A stretch of DNA of 64,000 nucleotides from Hyphomicrobiales bacterium (lineage in GTDB: Bacteria > Pseudomonadota > Alphaproteobacteria > Rhizobiales > Beijerinckiaceae). The first letter of the stretch is position 1. Every line of letters starts with the position of its first letter. The stretch lies in assembly GCA_017302635.1 (NCBI GenBank), contig JAFLCX010000001.1, forward strand, positions 1,240,001 to 1,304,000. The letters are read 5' to 3'. Below the pieces are notes generated by a model that ran no database searches, was not told where the DNA came from, and saw nothing but the letters and a program-made list of their open reading frames with translations. Both the position numbers and the translations under genes were made by a program. This document shows positions 27,440 through 36,334 of the stretch, piece by piece.

Positions 27440-28311
27440 GCCGCCTCCGCCAGCAGGTCCGGCGCGATGAAGCCGGTAAAGCTCTGGGCAATCGGGCCGA
27501 TCATGATGACACGGCCTTCTGCCGAGTGGCGGATGGTGAGCGTTCCGCCCGGCAAACGAATGCGGGCCTGATCGGTCGCCAATCCGAGCCTGTTCGCGGC
27601 AACGAATGTGGCGCAGGCCGCGGTGCCGCAAGCGAGCGTCGCGCCGGCTGCACGTTCCCAGACCCGCAGCCGGATCGAACCGTCCATTTCGATCTTCGCA
27701 AATGAAATATTGGCCTTTTCCGGGAAGATCGGGTGGGTTTCAAGCGCGGGGCCGATGATCGCGAGATCGATCGCGTCCACGTCTTCGACGAAGAAAACCC
27801 CATGCGGATTGCCCATGTTCACGGCCGAGAACCAATGGGGAAGCCGGGGCGAAATCGCGGAAAGGTCGAGCGGGATACGTGCGGTATCCCGCGCGGCTCC
27901 GGCCAGCGGAATTGCGGCCCAATCGAGCACCGGAAAACCCATGTCGACAGCAATGTCATCGCCGGAGCGCCGCGCGCGCAGGATACCCGCGACCGTCTCG
28001 ATGCTGACCTCGTTCCGTCCCGCCTCGTCGGCCAGAAGATGGCCGATGCACCGCGTGGCGTTGCCGCAGGCCTGAACTTCGCCGCCATCGGGATTGAAGA
28101 TCCGCATCCTGGCATCGGCATTCCGCGAGGTCTCGAGCATGATCAACTGGTCGCACCCCACCCCGAAACGGCGATCCGCGATCCGCGCGAACTGCGAACG
28201 GTTGAAGGCGAGCGGGGATTTGCGGGCGTCGATCACAACGAAATCGTTGCCGAGGCCATGCATCTTGCGGAAGAAAATCCCGTTCTCGGTGCGCTGGGAA
28301 GTTTCTGGCAT
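27436..28311 (-). CDS. dapF: Diaminopimelate epimerase
   Basis: A 291-residue DapF converting LL- to meso-diaminopimelate for lysine and peptidoglycan. The two catalytic Cys lie in QACGNATRCIGHLL (about residue 82) and LACGTAACATF (about residue 226). KMHGLGNDFVVID near the N-terminus is the family signature. The open frame extends far upstream, but the ATG at 28311 gives standard length and leaves space for a divergent promoter with the phytase-like gene. It is the first gene of the dapF-mtaB-ftsY operon. Confidence 0.95.
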   Translation of the reverse strand: MPETSQRTENGIFFRKMHGLGNDFVVIDARKSPLAFNRSQFARIADRRFGVGCDQLIMLETSRNADARMRIFNPDGGEVQACGNATRCIGHLLADEAGRNEVSIETVAGILRARRSGDDIAVDMGFPVLDWAAIPLAGAARDTARIPLDLSAISPRLPHWFSAVNMGNPHGVFFVEDVDAIDLAIIGPALETHPIFPEKANISFAKIEMDGSIRLRVWERAAGATLACGTAACATFVAANRLGLATDQARIRLPGGTLTIRHSAEGRVIMIGPIAQSFTGFIAPDLLAEAA

Positions 28312-28474
28312 TGTCGTGAACTCGGCTCGTTTTCGGTGCGGCTGCGACGAGGTGCCGGCAACCCGCTGGCCCCGGCCGCGCTTGGCCCTACAATCCGTTG
28401 GCGCTATAGCGGGTTTTCGTCTAAGGGCAAAACCGGAATGGGTTTCGACCCGAGGAGCAGGGTTCGGCACAAAT

Positions 28475-29869
28475 ATGCAGGGGCTATCGGCCATATTCGC
28501 GCCCGGCGCCGGATTGCGACGCAGCTTCGGGCTTGCGGGCATGGTTGTCCTCATTTTTTCGCAGTTTTTCAGCGCCGCTCTCCCGCAACAGCAATCTGAT
28601 GCCGCCACCGAGTTCAAGCCGCGCGAGCCGCGCGCGAGCGTGATGCCGGTCTCGATGCCCAACCTGTCGCTCGGCGTGGTGATTTTTCCGAATGGCAAGG
28701 CGATCAATCTCTCTGTCGGCAGCGGTTCGAGCGCTTTCCGCACGCCCAATGACCCGCCCGGCCGCGTCTGGCTTCTGACCGATCGAGGGCCAAATATCGA
28801 TTGCGCGGAAACCCGCCGGCTGATCGGGTTGGAAAACGAGCAGGCCTGTGCCGGCAACCGAAGCGGACGCGTTCTTCCGCTGCCCGGCTTCGTGCCCTCA
28901 ATCTACGCGGCCGATATCGGAACCGACAATGTCGCCCGCATCAACGTCTTCATCCCGCTGAAGGGCAAGTCCGGAAAGCCGCTTTCCGGTCGTTCTCCGC
29001 AAGGCAATGGTCGCTATGAATCGGCCTATGGTATCGACAGCAAGCCCGTGCCGCCGGACCCTTCCGGGATTGACCCCGAGGCTTTCGTGCGCCTCTCGGA
29101 TGGCACGTTCTGGATCGCCGAGGAATTTGGCCCGTCGCTCCTGCATGTGGCGGCTGACGGCACCGTTTTGAAGCGCCTCGTTCCGCAAGGCCTTCAGGCT
29201 GATTTCAAGGATGCCGATTATGACGTCCTGCCCACGCTTCCGGCCATCATGCGCCTTCGGGCCCCGAATCGGGGCTTCGAAGGGCTCGCGCTCTCCCCGG
29301 ACGAGAAGCATCTTTACGTGATGATGCAGGGCCCGCTGGCAAATCCGGATCTCGAGACATTCCGCCGGTCGCGCCACCTCCGTCTTTGGAAGATTGCCCG
29401 CGACAGCGGAGAAGTTGTCGGGCAGTACCTGCATCAGGTTGATGACGCAGCCTCGTTCACGGCCGATCAGGATGGGCGCGAGCGGGTGCAGTCTCGTGTG
29501 GTGGTGAGCGAGATTGTAGCTCTGGGCAATGACCATCTCCTGATGCTCGAGCGCATCGACAGGCATTCGCGGCTCTATTCCGTGCGCCTGAATGCTGAAA
29601 ACGCTGTTCCGGCCCTGTTCGATAACCCGGATTATGGACCCGGGCTTGAATGGATGGAGACCGATCAGCTTGAACGGCGTGGCCTTGTCCCCATGAACAA
29701 GGTTCTTGTGCTCGACAGCGAGCAGGTGCCGGGTTTGCCGGCGAAAATAGAAGGCGTCGCGATCATGGGCCCCTCGGAGCTCGTGGTTATCAACGACAAC
29801 GATTTTGGCGTGGACGGCGTGCGCACGCAGATGTTCCGTGTCACCCTGCCCGAGCCGCTGATTCGCTGA
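28475..29869 (+). CDS. Esterase-like phytase-domain exported protein
   Basis: A 464-residue protein of the 'esterase-like activity of phytase' family. A hydrophobic signal segment (GLAGMVVLIFSQFFSAALPQ) is near the N-terminus. The body shows beta-propeller-like repeats: VWLLTDRGPNID, then DGTFWIAEEFGPSLLHV, NRGFEGLALSPDEKHLYVMMQGPL, and KIEGVAIMGPSELVVINDNDFGVDG at the end. True phytase activity has not been shown for most members. The start is uncertain: the ATG at 28475 is used, and 28541 is an alternative that still keeps a signal peptide. Confidence 0.82.
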   Translation: MQGLSAIFAPGAGLRRSFGLAGMVVLIFSQFFSAALPQQQSDAATEFKPREPRASVMPVSMPNLSLGVVIFPNGKAINLSVGSGSSAFRTPNDPPGRVWLLTDRGPNIDCAETRRLIGLENEQACAGNRSGRVLPLPGFVPSIYAADIGTDNVARINVFIPLKGKSGKPLSGRSPQGNGRYESAYGIDSKPVPPDPSGIDPEAFVRLSDGTFWIAEEFGPSLLHVAADGTVLKRLVPQGLQADFKDADYDVLPTLPAIMRLRAPNRGFEGLALSPDEKHLYVMMQGPLANPDLETFRRSRHLRLWKIARDSGEVVGQYLHQVDDAASFTADQDGRERVQSRVVVSEIVALGNDHLLMLERIDRHSRLYSVRLNAENAVPALFDNPDYGPGLEWMETDQLERRGLVPMNKVLVLDSEQVPGLPAKIEGVAIMGPSELVVINDNDFGVDGVRTQMFRVTLPEPLIR

Positions 29870-29909
29870 CGGAAAAGGCCGTCATGCCCGAACGGGCGGG
29901 AGGTTTCCG

Positions 29910-30563
29910 ATGCTGATCTTGTCGCGAATTTTCAGATGCCAGCCGCTTCTGCTGCCAGCGCTGGCATTCTGCGCCTCTGCCCTCCTGTCTGGTCCTATCC
30001 TTGCGCAGGCCCCGCCGCCTGCTCCGGCGAGCCCGACTCCGGCTCCGCCGATCGCCGCTCCCACAACGCCGGACATCAACCGGCCCTCGGCGGATGCCTC
30101 CACCGGCCGCGAGGTGGAACTCCAACCCCAGCCGATGATCCGCTTGCGGGGACAAAGCACGTGGGACGACGGCTTCGAGACGCTGAAGAAGGCGATCAAG
30201 ACGCTGGAGGAGGATGCGAGACGCCTCGGGCTTGCGCCAGTGGGGCAACCCAAGGCGCATTTCATCAGCAGTGATGATCTCGGCTTCACTTTTGAGGCCT
30301 TCCTGCCTCTGGCTGCACCGCCCGCTCCCGGCCTCGCTTTTTCGCAGGGAGTCGAGGCCGGTGTTTCGCCAGCAGGCCGCGCGATGTATTTCACGCATGA
30401 AGGGCCCTATGAGGAAATTGACGCGGCCTATGAGGCCATTACCGCCTTCATGGAGGAGAAAAGCCTCGCCTATACCGGCAAGTTCCTCGAGGAATATCTC
30501 GTTTTGCCCGAGAAGAGCGACGATCCCGGCATGAAGCTCAACATCTATGTGTTTTTGAGGTGA
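29910..30563 (+). CDS. Exported GyrI-like (SOUL/GyrI) domain protein
   Basis: A 217-residue protein: a signal peptide (LLPALAFCASALLSGPILAQA), a Pro/Ala-rich linker to about residue 55, then a GyrI-like small-molecule binding domain. Recognised parts are DDGFETLKKAIKTLEEDARRLGL, AMYFTHEGPYEEIDAAYEAITAF and the C-terminal YLVLPEKSDDPGMKLNIYVFL. GyrI-like domains in regulators bind hydrophobic ligands. Here the domain would be periplasmic, which is less usual, and the ligand is unknown. It lies 40 bases after the phytase-like gene in the same direction and is probably co-transcribed with it. Confidence 0.78.
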   Translation: MLILSRIFRCQPLLLPALAFCASALLSGPILAQAPPPAPASPTPAPPIAAPTTPDINRPSADASTGREVELQPQPMIRLRGQSTWDDGFETLKKAIKTLEEDARRLGLAPVGQPKAHFISSDDLGFTFEAFLPLAAPPAPGLAFSQGVEAGVSPAGRAMYFTHEGPYEEIDAAYEAITAFMEEKSLAYTGKFLEEYLVLPEKSDDPGMKLNIYVFLR

Positions 30564-30582
30564 TGCCAGGCGGCAAGGGCTC

Positions 30583-30767
30583 AAACTTGACCCCGCGCCC
30601 GCCTTCCCCTAAGAGCAGCGCCATCCAATCGGCATGATCTTCTGATCGGCTGACCGAAGCTGAGGCTTCGGAGGTTCACGTCCGGCAGCGCGATGCGCCC
30701 CCGGGCGCGAAAGTGTTTGGATTGGTGACTTTCTGGCTCATCGGGCCAACTGAAAGAGGGGCAGCTT
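30583..30767 (+). promoter_or_regulatory. Promoter candidate and structured leader of ffh
   Basis: TTGACC (at about 30585) and TAAGAG are spaced by 17 bases and could form a promoter. The downstream leader contains a perfect hairpin CCGAAGC-TGAG-GCTTCGG (30654-30671) and a second short GC stem (GCGCC/GGCGC) further along. GAGGGG precedes the ffh ATG. The conserved SRP RNA apical motif is absent, so this is not the 4.5S RNA gene. Confidence 0.35.
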
Positions 30768-32330
30768 ATGTTCGAGGGGCTTTCGGGTCGTCTCTCCGGC
30801 ATTCTCGACAAGCTCACGCGCCGTGGCGCGCTGAGCGAGGCGGATGTTGGCGAAGCGATGCGCGAAGTGCGCCGCGCGCTGCTCGAGGCCGATGTCGCGC
30901 TCGATGTCGTGCGCGAATTCACCGAGAAGGTCCGTGCCCGCGCGGTGGGCGTGGATGTCATCAAATCGGTGACACCCGGCCAGATGGTCGTGAAGATCGT
31001 CCACGATCAGCTCGTCGAGATGCTCGGCTCGGATGCTGCGCCGATTGATCTTCAGGCCGTGCCGCCCGTTGGCATCCTGATGGTCGGCCTGCAGGGCTCG
31101 GGCAAGACGACGACAACCGCGAAAATCGCGAAGCGCCTCATCGAACGCGAGAAAAAGCGCGTGCTGATGGCCTCGCTCGATACGCGCCGCCCCGCCGCGA
31201 TGGAGCAGCTTGCTGTGCTCGGGCGCGACAATGGCATCGATGTGTTGCCCATCGTGGCCGGCGAGAACGCCGTGCAGATCGCGAAACGCGCGGAAACGGC
31301 CGCGCGCCTCGGGGGCTTCGATGTCGTGCTGTTCGACACGGCCGGCCGCATCACGCTCGATGACGAGTTGATGGAAGAGGTCGTTGAGGTGAAGGCGGCT
31401 GTTGGTCCGCACGAGGTTCTGCTCGTCGCGGACAGCCTCACCGGTCAGGATGCCGTCGTGACCGCGCGGGCCTTCGAAGGCCGTGTCGGCCTCACCGGCA
31501 TTGTGCTGACCCGCGTTGATGGCGATGGCCGCGGCGGTGCGGCGCTTTCGATGCGCGCCGTGACCGGCAAGCCGATCAAGCTGATCGGTGTCGGCGAGAA
31601 GATGGATGCGCTGGAGGATTTCCACCCCTCGCGCATTGCCAATCGCATCCTCGGCATGGGCGATATCGTCAGCCTCGTCGAGAAGGCGGCGGCGAATATC
31701 GATCAGGAAAAAGCGCTGGCGATGGCCGAGCGCATGCGCAAGGGCAAGTTCGACCTCAACGACCTGCGCGATCAGCTGAAGCAGATGGAAAAACTCGGCG
31801 GCCTTGGCGGGCTGATGGGCATGATGCCCGGCATCGCCAAGATGAAGGACCAGATCGCCAATGCCGGCATGAACGACAAGGCCATTGCCCGGCAGGTTGC
31901 GATCATCCATTCGATGACGCCGGAAGAGCGCCGCAACCCCGATATCCTGAAGAACTCGCGCAAGAAGCGCATTGCGGCGGGTTCGGGCACTTCCGCCGAG
32001 GAGATCAACAAGCTCCTCAAGATGCATCGCGGCATGGCCGACATGATGAAGATGATGGGGCAAGGCAAACGCGGCCCCATGGCCGGCCTCGCCAACATGT
32101 TCGGTCTTGGTGGCGGCATGCCGGATTTGTCGAAAATGCAGCCGCCTCCGGGCGCTGGCGGCCTCTCGCCCGAGGCGCTCGCCGAAGCGCAGAAACAGCT
32201 TGAGAAGCTTCAGGGGCCAGGTGGGGCGAAGCTCCCCGGCCTTCCGGGGCTTGGCAAACCGGGTCTTCCCGGCCTCGGTTCTGGCGGATTGCCGGGGCTG
32301 GGCGGGTTCAACCCGTTCAAGAAGAAATAG
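30768..32330 (+). CDS. ffh: Signal recognition particle protein Ffh
   Basis: A 520-residue SRP54 GTPase. The N domain (FEGLSGRLSGILDKL) is followed by the G domain with GLQGSGKTTTTAKIA, DTAGRITLDDELM and TRVDGDGRGG. The Met-rich M domain has GLMGMMPGIAKMKDQ and the RNA-binding SGTSAEEINKLLKMHRGMADMMKMM. The C-terminus carries a Gly/Pro/Leu tail of repeated PGLPGLG-type units ending in KKK. It recognises signal sequences and works with FtsY. It is the first gene of the ffh-rpsP-rimM-HAD-trmD-rplS run. Confidence 0.97.
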   Translation: MFEGLSGRLSGILDKLTRRGALSEADVGEAMREVRRALLEADVALDVVREFTEKVRARAVGVDVIKSVTPGQMVVKIVHDQLVEMLGSDAAPIDLQAVPPVGILMVGLQGSGKTTTTAKIAKRLIEREKKRVLMASLDTRRPAAMEQLAVLGRDNGIDVLPIVAGENAVQIAKRAETAARLGGFDVVLFDTAGRITLDDELMEEVVEVKAAVGPHEVLLVADSLTGQDAVVTARAFEGRVGLTGIVLTRVDGDGRGGAALSMRAVTGKPIKLIGVGEKMDALEDFHPSRIANRILGMGDIVSLVEKAAANIDQEKALAMAERMRKGKFDLNDLRDQLKQMEKLGGLGGLMGMMPGIAKMKDQIANAGMNDKAIARQVAIIHSMTPEERRNPDILKNSRKKRIAAGSGTSAEEINKLLKMHRGMADMMKMMGQGKRGPMAGLANMFGLGGGMPDLSKMQPPPGAGGLSPEALAEAQKQLEKLQGPGGAKLPGLPGLGKPGLPGLGSGGLPGLGGFNPFKKK

Positions 32331-32369
32331 ACTATCATTCTGATATCAAGCACAAAACAGGAGTAACCC

Positions 32370-32738
32370 ATGTCTCTGAAAATTCGTCTCGCCCGTGGTG
32401 GCTCGAAGAAGCGCCCGGTCTATCGCATCGTGGTGGCGGATGCCCGCTCGCCGCGGGATGGCCGCTTCATCGAGAAGATCGGCACCTACAACCCGATGCT
32501 CGCCAAGGGTTCGGCCGAGCGCGTCGTGCTCGATCTCGAAGCCGCGAAGGGCTGGATCGCCAAGGGTGCGCAGCCGACCGATCGCGTGCTGCGCTTCCTC
32601 AATGCCGCAGGTGTCGTGAAGCGCGCCCCGCGCAACAATCCTGAAAAGGCTGTTCCGGGCGACAAGGCCAAGGAACGCGCCGCCGCCAAGGCCGAGAAGG
32701 CCGCTGCGCCGGCCGCTGAAGAAGCCGCTGCCGAGTAA
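32370..32738 (+). CDS. rpsP: 30S ribosomal protein S16
   Basis: A 122-residue S16. The N-terminal 80 residues carry the family core ([35 protein letters not shown]). The C-terminal 35 residues are a Lys/Ala/Glu-rich extension ([21 protein letters not shown]) typical of alphaproteobacterial S16. AGGAG precedes the ATG. It is 40 bases after ffh. Confidence 0.97.
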   Translation: MSLKIRLARGGSKKRPVYRIVVADARSPRDGRFIEKIGTYNPMLAKGSAERVVLDLEAAKGWIAKGAQPTDRVLRFLNAAGVVKRAPRNNPEKAVPGDKAKERAAAKAEKAAAPAAEEAAAE

Positions 32739-32750
32739 CTGGAAGGGTCG

Positions 32751-32839
32751 GGATGGCTGGATTTGTTCCGGCCATCCGGTCGCCGTCGGGTTCAGCGTTG
32801 CTGACCTTGTGGATGCCCGGGCCTGCCCCGGGCATGACG
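32751..32839. repeat. Paired-hairpin intergenic element (BIME-like), copy 1
   Basis: Two palindromic units lie in opposite orientation between rpsP and rimM. Unit 1 (32751-32777) pairs GGATGGC with GCCATCC. Unit 2 (32813-32835) is a perfect 9-bp stem, ATGCCCGGG with CCCGGGCAT, around a 5-base loop. The same arrangement recurs between sucB and lpdA at 59571-59666, so it is a dispersed repeat family, not a gene-specific site. Confidence 0.75.
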
Positions 32840-32855
32840 CGTTGCGAGAGGCCGC

Positions 32856-33431
32856 ATGAAAAAGCCGCGATCCGCACCCGTGATGCCGCCGCCCGAACGC
32901 CAGCTCGTGGTGGGCGTGATCGGGGCACCGCATGGCGTGCGCGGAGAGGCGCGCATCAAAAGTTTCACGGCTGATCCCCTCTCGCTGGGGGATTACGGCG
33001 CCCTGTTTCTGTCCGATGGCCGGGTGCTGGAACTGGCGGGCGGGCGGGCATTGAAAGACGATATGCTCGTGGTGCGCTTCAAGGGCATCGCCGATCGCGA
33101 TGCCATCAAGGCGCTCACCGGGCAGAACCTCATCATCGATCGGGCAAATCTGCCCGAAACGGAAGATGAGGACGAGTTTTATCACGCCGATCTGATTGGT
33201 CTGCGGGTCGAGGATCAGGCGGGGGATGTTGTCGGCGCTGTTGTTGAAGTGCACAACCACGGCGCGGGCGACCTGCTGGTCATTGCGCCGAAAAAGGGTG
33301 GCGGCACCTTGTTGTTGCCGTTCACGAAGCTCGCGGCGCCCGTGCTCGATTTCGCGGGTGGGAGAATCGTGATTGATCCGGCCTATCTTGCGCGGCCCGA
33401 GCGCTCCCAAGCTCCCGAAGGTGAGGCATGA
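32856..33431 (+). CDS. rimM: Ribosome maturation factor RimM
   Basis: A 191-residue protein. The N-terminal RimM domain has VVGVIGAPHGVRGEARIKSFTADP and the C-terminal PRC-barrel domain has EFYHADLIGLRVEDQAGDVVG. It assists 16S rRNA processing and S19 incorporation. The operon position between rpsP and trmD is canonical. It overlaps the next gene by four bases (ATGA). The 117-base gap before it holds the paired-hairpin repeat. Confidence 0.95.
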   Translation: MKKPRSAPVMPPPERQLVVGVIGAPHGVRGEARIKSFTADPLSLGDYGALFLSDGRVLELAGGRALKDDMLVVRFKGIADRDAIKALTGQNLIIDRANLPETEDEDEFYHADLIGLRVEDQAGDVVGAVVEVHNHGAGDLLVIAPKKGGGTLLLPFTKLAAPVLDFAGGRIVIDPAYLARPERSQAPEGEA

Positions 33432-34081
33432 ATATTCCGGTCCGAGCGCTGATTTTCGACATGGATGGCACCATTGCCGATACGATGCGCTTCCATGACG
33501 ACGCCTGGGAGCAATGGCACGGCCGGCTCGGCCTGCCTTTCGATCGCAAGGGCTTTTTCGCCGCGACCGCCGGACGGACCGGCCCGGAAATCCTCGGTGA
33601 GCTTTTCCCCGGCAAGACACTGGATGAGTTGCGCGCGCTGGATGAGATCAAGGAACAGCTCTATCGCGAGCTGTGCCGGCCACATCTCGCGCCTGTCGCA
33701 GGGCTGCTCGACCTCCTGGATCGAGCCGATGACGCAGGCATCCCGATGGCGGTTGGCACGGCAGCACCCAACGGGAATGTCGATTTCACGCTCGATGGCC
33801 TCGGCATCCGGCATCGTTTCCACAACGTGGCATCGCCCAGTCAGGGTTTTCGCGGCAAGCCGCAACCGGACTTGTTCCTCGCGGCTGCCGAGCGGATGGG
33901 GGTCGCGCCCGAACATTGCATCGTTTTTGAAGACGCGCCACTCGGCATCGAGGCGGCCCGTCGCGCCGGGATGCGAGCCGTGGCTCTGCTCACCTCGGCC
34001 AGAGCCGAAACTTTCGCCAGTTTCGACAATCTCATCGCCGCTATGCCCGATTTCACCACCTTTGATCACCCCTTGGGCTGA
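33428..34081 (+). CDS. HAD-superfamily phosphatase, beta-phosphoglucomutase-like
   Basis: A 217-residue HAD subfamily IA hydrolase. Motif I is IFDMDGTIADTM (Asp nucleophile pair). A C1-type helical cap follows, motif II is in VGTAAPNGNVD, motif III Lys is in GFRGKPQPDLFL, and motif IV is VFEDAPLGIEAARRAGM. The substrate is unknown; the class dephosphorylates sugar phosphates. It overlaps rimM by four bases and ends three bases before trmD, so it is fully embedded in the ribosome-related operon, an addition to the usual rpsP-rimM-trmD-rplS order. Confidence 0.87.
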   Translation: MNIPVRALIFDMDGTIADTMRFHDDAWEQWHGRLGLPFDRKGFFAATAGRTGPEILGELFPGKTLDELRALDEIKEQLYRELCRPHLAPVAGLLDLLDRADDAGIPMAVGTAAPNGNVDFTLDGLGIRHRFHNVASPSQGFRGKPQPDLFLAAAERMGVAPEHCIVFEDAPLGIEAARRAGMRAVALLTSARAETFASFDNLIAAMPDFTTFDHPLG

Positions 34082-34084
34082 GCC

Positions 34085-34786
34085 ATGCCCTTCGCCGCGA
34101 CCGTGCTGACGCTGATGCCGGAGATGTTCCCCGGAACGCTGGGGGTTTCTCTGGCAGGCGAGGCCTTGGCGCGTCAGACATGGTCGCTGGAGGTTAAGGA
34201 TATCCGCGATCATGGGCGCGGGAAACATCGCGCGGTCGATGACACACCGGCGGGCGGCGGTCCGGGCATGGTGATCCGCGCCGATGTGCTGGCCGAGGCA
34301 ATTGATGCGGTTGTGAAGCCCAGTGATCCGCGCCCGCGTTTCCTGCTCTCGCCACGGGGTCGTGTGCTCGATCAGGCTTTCGCGCGTGAATTGGCCGCCG
34401 GGCCGGGCGTGGTTCTCGTCTGCGGACGTTTCGAGGGCGTCGACGAGCGCGTGATCGAAGCGCGTGGCCTGACCGAGCTTTCCATCGGCGATTACGTGCT
34501 ATCGGGAGGGGAGGTCGCAGCGCAGGTGGTGCTCGATTCCGTCATCCGCCTGCTGCCGGGCGTCATGGGCGGCGAGGGTTCGGATATCGAGGAGAGCCAC
34601 GAGGATGGCCTGCTCGAATACCCCCATTTCACGCGACCGCGCGATTTCGAGGGGCGGTCTATCCCGGATGTCCTGACATCGGGTGATCACGCGAAAATCG
34701 CGCGCTGGCGGCGCGCCGAGGCCGAGGCGCTGACAAAATCGCGCCGGCCCGATCTCTGGGCGCGAAAAACGCCGGGTAAGGGGTGA
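34085..34786 (+). CDS. trmD: tRNA (guanine(37)-N1)-methyltransferase
   Basis: A 233-residue SPOUT methyltransferase. The trefoil-knot residues are visible in [25 protein letters not shown] and [17 protein letters not shown], and [11 protein letters not shown] precedes them. It makes m1G37 in tRNAs reading CNN and some GGN codons and prevents +1 frameshifting. It lies between the HAD gene and rplS in the same orientation. Confidence 0.97.
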   Translation: MPFAATVLTLMPEMFPGTLGVSLAGEALARQTWSLEVKDIRDHGRGKHRAVDDTPAGGGPGMVIRADVLAEAIDAVVKPSDPRPRFLLSPRGRVLDQAFARELAAGPGVVLVCGRFEGVDERVIEARGLTELSIGDYVLSGGEVAAQVVLDSVIRLLPGVMGGEGSDIEESHEDGLLEYPHFTRPRDFEGRSIPDVLTSGDHAKIARWRRAEAEALTKSRRPDLWARKTPGKG

Positions 34787-34882
34787 CAGGCGCAGCCGAA
34801 ACGTGTATGCGCCCCGCTCAACTTAAAAACAGCGTCCCGAAACGCTTGGCCATAGAGCCAAAACGGAAAAAAGGTTCAGGTT

Positions 34883-35260
34883 ATGGATATCCTTGCTCAA
34901 CTCGATCAGGAAGAAGCCGCCCGCGTTCTGGGCGAGAAGAAGATCCCCGAATTCCGCGCCGGCGACACCGTCATCGTCAATGTGAAGGTGAAGGAAGGCG
35001 AGCGCAGCCGCGTCCAGGCCTATGAAGGCGTGTGCATCGCGCGCAATGGCGGCGGGTTCCAGGAGAGCTTTACGGTCCGCAAGATTTCGTATGGCGAAGG
35101 TGTCGAGCGCGTGTTCCCGCTCTACTCGCCGAACATCGACAGCATCAAGGTGGTGCGCAAGGGCAAGGTGCGTCGCGCCAAGCTCTATTACCTGCGCGAT
35201 CGTCGCGGCAAATCGGCGCGTATTGCCGAGCGCGTGGAGCCCCGCTCCAACGAACGCTGA
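34883..35260 (+). CDS. rplS: 50S ribosomal protein L19
   Basis: A 125-residue L19. The core [36 protein letters not shown] and [23 protein letters not shown] are all conserved, with [20 protein letters not shown] at the C-terminus. AAAGG precedes the ATG. The 96-base spacer after trmD contains a small hairpin (TTGGC/GCCAA). It is the last gene of the operon, followed by a strong terminator. Confidence 0.97.
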   Translation: MDILAQLDQEEAARVLGEKKIPEFRAGDTVIVNVKVKEGERSRVQAYEGVCIARNGGGFQESFTVRKISYGEGVERVFPLYSPNIDSIKVVRKGKVRRAKLYYLRDRRGKSARIAERVEPRSNER

Positions 35261-35287
35261 GCACTTCCTGCTCGTCATCGAAATTCC

Positions 35288-35316
35288 AAAGGCGGCTTCC
35301 AGGCCGCCTTTTTTGT
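35288..35316 (+). terminator. Rho-independent terminator of the rplS operon
   Basis: Arms AAAGGCGGC and GCCGCCTTT close a 6-base loop and run into six T residues. It lies 28 bases after the rplS stop. Confidence 0.9.
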
Positions 35317-35427
35317 TGCCTGGATCGGGAAGAATGTCGCGATCATGTGATGGCTGATGCGCTCGCCAGATCCCGCGGGCTGCGCTAGCTTTCACCCACG
35401 CTAGAAAAGAAGCGATGGGAGGATGCG

Positions 35428-36327
35428 ATGTCTCACGAAAAACGGACCGTTCCCGATGAGGTCGTCCGGCTCTACGATCACTTCACGCATGGCGGGATGG
35501 ATCGCCGGGCCTTCATGGAGAAGCTGACAAAGGTTGCCGGCTCCGCCACAGCGGCCGCGGCCTTCATTCCGCTGCTTCAGAGCAATTATGCGATGGCGCA
35601 AACCGTGGCGCCCGATGACCCGCGCCTTGCCTTCGAGGATGGTGTGACTATCCCGGGCGGTGACGCTGGCCTCAAGGGATATCTTGTGGTGCCGAAAGGC
35701 GGGGTGAAACGCCCGGCTTTGCTGATGATCCACGAAAATCGCGGGCTCAATCCGCATATTCGCGACATGACCCGGCGCGGCGCGCTTGCCGGCTATCTTA
35801 CGCTCGGCATTGACGCGCTCTCGCCCGAGGGCGGCACGCCTGCGAACGAGGATCAGGCCCGCGAGATGTTCAGCAAGCTTAATCCGGATATCGCCGCCGC
35901 CCGCTGCGCTGCGGCTGTGCGGTTTCTCGCCAACCATCCGCAATCGACCGGAAAGGTCGGCGCGATGGGGTTCTGCTGGGGGGGTGGACAGGTCAACCGG
36001 ATTGCGGCGATCGAGCCCGCTTTGGGGGCGGGCATCGCTTATTACGGTTCGCAAATCCCGGCCGAGCGCGTCCCCAATATCCGCGCCGCCTTGATGCTGC
36101 ATTATGCCTCGAAGGACGAGCGGATCAATGCCGGCATTCCGGCCTATGAGGCGGCTTTGAAGGCCAACGGCAAGGCCTACGAATTGCACATGTATGAGGG
36201 CGTCGATCACGCGTTCAACAACGATACCGGGCCTGCCCGTTACAATCCGCAAGCCGCGAAGCTCGCTTGGAAGCGCAGCCTTGCTTTCCTCGCGAAGCAT
36301 CTCGGTGCGCCGGCGGGCGTCGGGTGA
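35428..36327 (+). CDS. Exported dienelactone hydrolase-family protein
   Basis: A 299-residue alpha/beta hydrolase. The N-terminal 24 residues are followed by a twin-arginine-like segment (DRRAFMEKL, then a hydrophobic run to AMAQ at about residue 58), so export is likely. The DLH domain has LMIHENRGLNPHIRDM, the nucleophile Cys in MGFCWGGGQ, and the catalytic His in EGVDHAFNND. Family members open dienelactones or similar esters. The substrate here is unknown. It sits directly upstream of hmgA, but a palindrome and probable promoter lie between them. Confidence 0.85.
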   Translation: MSHEKRTVPDEVVRLYDHFTHGGMDRRAFMEKLTKVAGSATAAAAFIPLLQSNYAMAQTVAPDDPRLAFEDGVTIPGGDAGLKGYLVVPKGGVKRPALLMIHENRGLNPHIRDMTRRGALAGYLTLGIDALSPEGGTPANEDQAREMFSKLNPDIAAARCAAAVRFLANHPQSTGKVGAMGFCWGGGQVNRIAAIEPALGAGIAYYGSQIPAERVPNIRAALMLHYASKDERINAGIPAYEAALKANGKAYELHMYEGVDHAFNNDTGPARYNPQAAKLAWKRSLAFLAKHLGAPAGVG

Positions 36328-36334
36328 TCACGAC

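Noticed and set aside
30583..30767. Possible 4.5S SRP RNA gene upstream of ffh
   Set aside because: The conserved apical GGTCAGGTCCGGAAGGAAGC-type motif is absent. Only simple hairpins are present.
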